A stretch of DNA of 64,000 nt from Pedobacter kyungheensis (GTDB lineage: Bacteria; Bacteroidota; Bacteroidia; Sphingobacteriales; Sphingobacteriaceae), in NCBI RefSeq assembly GCF_000812965.1, contig NZ_JSYN01000006.1, positions 186,001-250,000 on the forward strand, in the 5' to 3' direction. This document shows, piece by piece, positions 62,439 to 64,000 of this stretch (position 1 is the first letter of the stretch; the number at the start of each line of letters is the position of its first letter). A program made the translations under genes and the position numbers. The notes under the pieces were generated by a model. That model saw only the letters and a program-made list of their open reading frames with translations. It ran no database searches and had not been told where the DNA came from.

Positions 62439-64000
62439 CTAATATAAAATTGTAGGTTTAATAAATACCAGTGTTACCACCTTGTTGTTCGATTTTTCCC
62501 TGCTGCTGAACAGCCATTTCAATATCGGTATCCGAGATAAAATTGGCACGCCTGAACCATTCTCACTACTTTCGGTACGCTCTAAACCACCCAATACAAT
62601 CATATCTTCGTTTTTGGCCCTGATAATAGAACTGAACTTGCTGGTGGATTTTGGCGGTGGTGCATTTAAAGGCGGGTTACCAATAAAATCGGATATGTTT
62701 ACCTTAATGTTCAGTGTAACCTGGTCATCGCCCGAAACTACTGGCTTAATATCGATTTCGAGATTCGCATTTACCTCGGTAAACTGCTCGGTTACCACGG
62801 TTTGCGCATTTAAGGATGGAATAACGTTTTGGGTTTTCTGACTATAAAAACGTGAGCTACCGATACTTAAATTAGCGGAGTGGCCATTTAGGGTTGATAA
62901 TTTCGGTACCGAGCGGATATCGACATTGTTATTGTTTTCTAAAGCGCTGAGCTTAACATAAAAATTAGGTGTTACCCTGCCCAGGTTTACCGATCCGTTT
63001 CTGCCCAGCTTGGAGAGGAAATTGTTGATGGAGTTTGCCCCAAAAGTATAATCGATACCAGGCAATATGGTTCCGCCGGTTTTTACACTATCCGAAACGC
63101 CGGCAGATATACCGGTTTTTACGGTTTTACCTTTACGTACATCAACCAATGTTACCTCTATGAGTACCATGGGCACTACCCGGTCTATCTGTTTGATATA
63201 ATTCTCAATTTCATTTACCTGCGGCGAAGCCCCCGACAGTAATATTGTATTCTGCTCCCTGAACTCTTTAATCTCTACTCCTTTTTTCCATTCGGCAGGG
63301 ATCATCATTTGGATGGTATCCAGCGAACGGTGCTGCAATTGTACAATCCTGTTGGTGCGTAAGCCTTCCAGTTTGCGGTCGCCAATTAAATAAACGCCAC
63401 CATCTTTTTTAAAGGTATATTCGGTTCCCTGCAATAAAGCCGTAAGAAAAGTATCGTAACCAATACCATTTAGCTTGGTACTTACCGTTCCTTTAATATC
63501 AGAATAGATAAAATAATTGGCACCTACCTCATTTGAGGCCGATTTAATGAGGTCTAATATCGGGGTATTTAGCGCATCTACGTTTACGGTGCGGTTGCCC
63601 TGATTATCTTTCCGTCCACTCAGGTTAAAGTTTGATGCCCCCTGACCCGCAGCAGGTTTATTGCTTCTTTTTACGGCAGTGGCCTGATCGCCGTTTACAT
63701 AAAGTTCTTCTCCTTCGCCCAAAGCCTGAAAAATAAATACCCCATCATTGGTTTTATTCATTTTAAGCTCATTGGCATAAGCCAGTTTTTCAAGTGCTAC
63801 TTCAAAAGGGGCCGCAGCAATAAAACCGCTTACTTTTTTACCCATCAGGCCAACAGGCACCACTACATTTTTCTGCGAAAGCTGGCTGATTTTCTTGGCC
63901 ACCTGGCTTAAGGTATCGTTATTGAGTTCGAAACCCAGGTATTCGTTTGAAGCATTGTAATTAACGCGAAAATCTTTAGGTACCACCGCTGGTTTGGGTG
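62439..64000 (-). CDS. Type II/III secretion-pilus secretin (N-terminus beyond window)
   Basis: At least 520 residues; the frame remains open to the right edge (PKPA before VVPKDF), so the signal peptide is outside. Domains in order: an STN/N0-like part (about 15-95), an N1-like part with KSASNEVGANYFIYSDIKG (about 140-200), an N2-like part with QNTILLSGASPQVNEIENYI (about 240-265) and the secretin core (about 270-515) with the hallmark VPILSRIPILKWLF near the end. Secretins form the outer-membrane ring of type II secretion, type IV pili and related machines. This one lies directly upstream of GspL/PilN and GspM/PilO-like genes, so it belongs to a type II secretion- or pilus-like system. The exact system cannot be decided from three subunits. 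Confidence 0.9.
   Translation of the reverse strand, partial: PKPAVVPKDFRVNYNASNEYLGFELNNDTLSQVAKKISQLSQKNVVVPVGLMGKKVSGFIAAAPFEVALEKLAYANELKMNKTNDGVFIFQALGEGEELYVNGDQATAVKRSNKPAAGQGASNFNLSGRKDNQGNRTVNVDALNTPILDLIKSASNEVGANYFIYSDIKGTVSTKLNGIGYDTFLTALLQGTEYTFKKDGGVYLIGDRKLEGLRTNRIVQLQHRSLDTIQMMIPAEWKKGVEIKEFREQNTILLSGASPQVNEIENYIKQIDRVVPMVLIEVTLVDVRKGKTVKTGISAGVSDSVKTGGTILPGIDYTFGANSINNFLSKLGRNGSVNLGRVTPNFYVKLSALENNNNVDIRSVPKLSTLNGHSANLSIGSSRFYSQKTQNVIPSLNAQTVVTEQFTEVNANLEIDIKPVVSGDDQVTLNIKVNISDFIGNPPLNAPPPKSTSKFSSIIRAKNEDMIVLGGLERTESSENGSGVPILSRIPILKWLFSSREKSNNKVVTLVFIKPTILY

Overview
The window is a stretch of a Bacteroidota chromosome. Five SusC/SusD-type genes, an ECF sigma/FecR/STN-SusC trio, 'DPDG' Rhs-core proteins and AT-rich intergenic DNA all point to the Sphingobacteriaceae, and the overall content resembles Pedobacter. 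That placement is inference from gene content. I see no rRNA, tRNA, CRISPR array, transposase or prophage.

Layout. (1) 1-8135, minus strand: a nutrient-uptake operon in the order SusC, SusD, fasciclin lipoprotein, a lipoprotein of unknown function and a second SusC that runs off the left edge. (2) 9164-45849: a large glycan-degradation region. It encodes a GH36 alpha-galactosidase coupled to a DUF6055-like metalloprotein, a metalloprotease with a C-terminal F5/8C (CBM32-like) domain, a six-hairpin glycosidase overlapping a class I sulfatase, and GH95, GH110 and GH35 enzymes. Two SusC/SusD systems serve it. One is controlled by an ECF sigma factor and FecR anti-sigma factor. The other is followed by a duplicated-domain secreted protein and an MFS permease. 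Two paralogous proteins (14770-16065 and 44548-45849), each with a cytoplasmic HTH-like N-terminus, one membrane span and a PKD-like periplasmic part, are each divergent from a carbohydrate operon. They look like an uncharacterised type of one-component glycan sensor-regulator. The first has a perfect 14-bp inverted repeat in its promoter region.

(3) 46158-60309: a toxin/defence-like region. It starts with a lipoprotein carrying a TNT-like (NAD+ glycohydrolase) domain and a small zinc-ribbon protein 10 bp downstream that could be its immunity partner. After a DNA alkylation repair (AlkD-like) gene comes an Rhs/YD-repeat array. A full-length secreted Rhs protein (53256-56669) has a presumed immunity gene behind it, followed by two displaced 'orphan' Rhs core/C-terminal cassettes, each with a small membrane-protein partner, and by a short Rhs scrap. 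The orphan cassettes start just after near-identical hairpins, and one carries an in-frame nonsense codon. A 1201-residue secreted Rhs-like partner lies upstream of the main Rhs gene.

(4) 60699-64000, minus strand: a secretin (cut by the right edge) followed by GspL/PilN-like and GspM/PilO-like inner-membrane proteins, part of a type II secretion or type IV pilus-like machine.

Working together: the glycan region appears to strip alpha- and beta-galactose, fucose or a similar deoxy sugar, and sulfate from a branched sulfated galactoside or glycoprotein glycan. Products would be imported by the SusCD pairs and the MFS permease. The Rhs/TNT region appears to serve contact or surface competition with other bacteria. 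All functions are read from sequence motifs recalled from memory, and no database search was possible.
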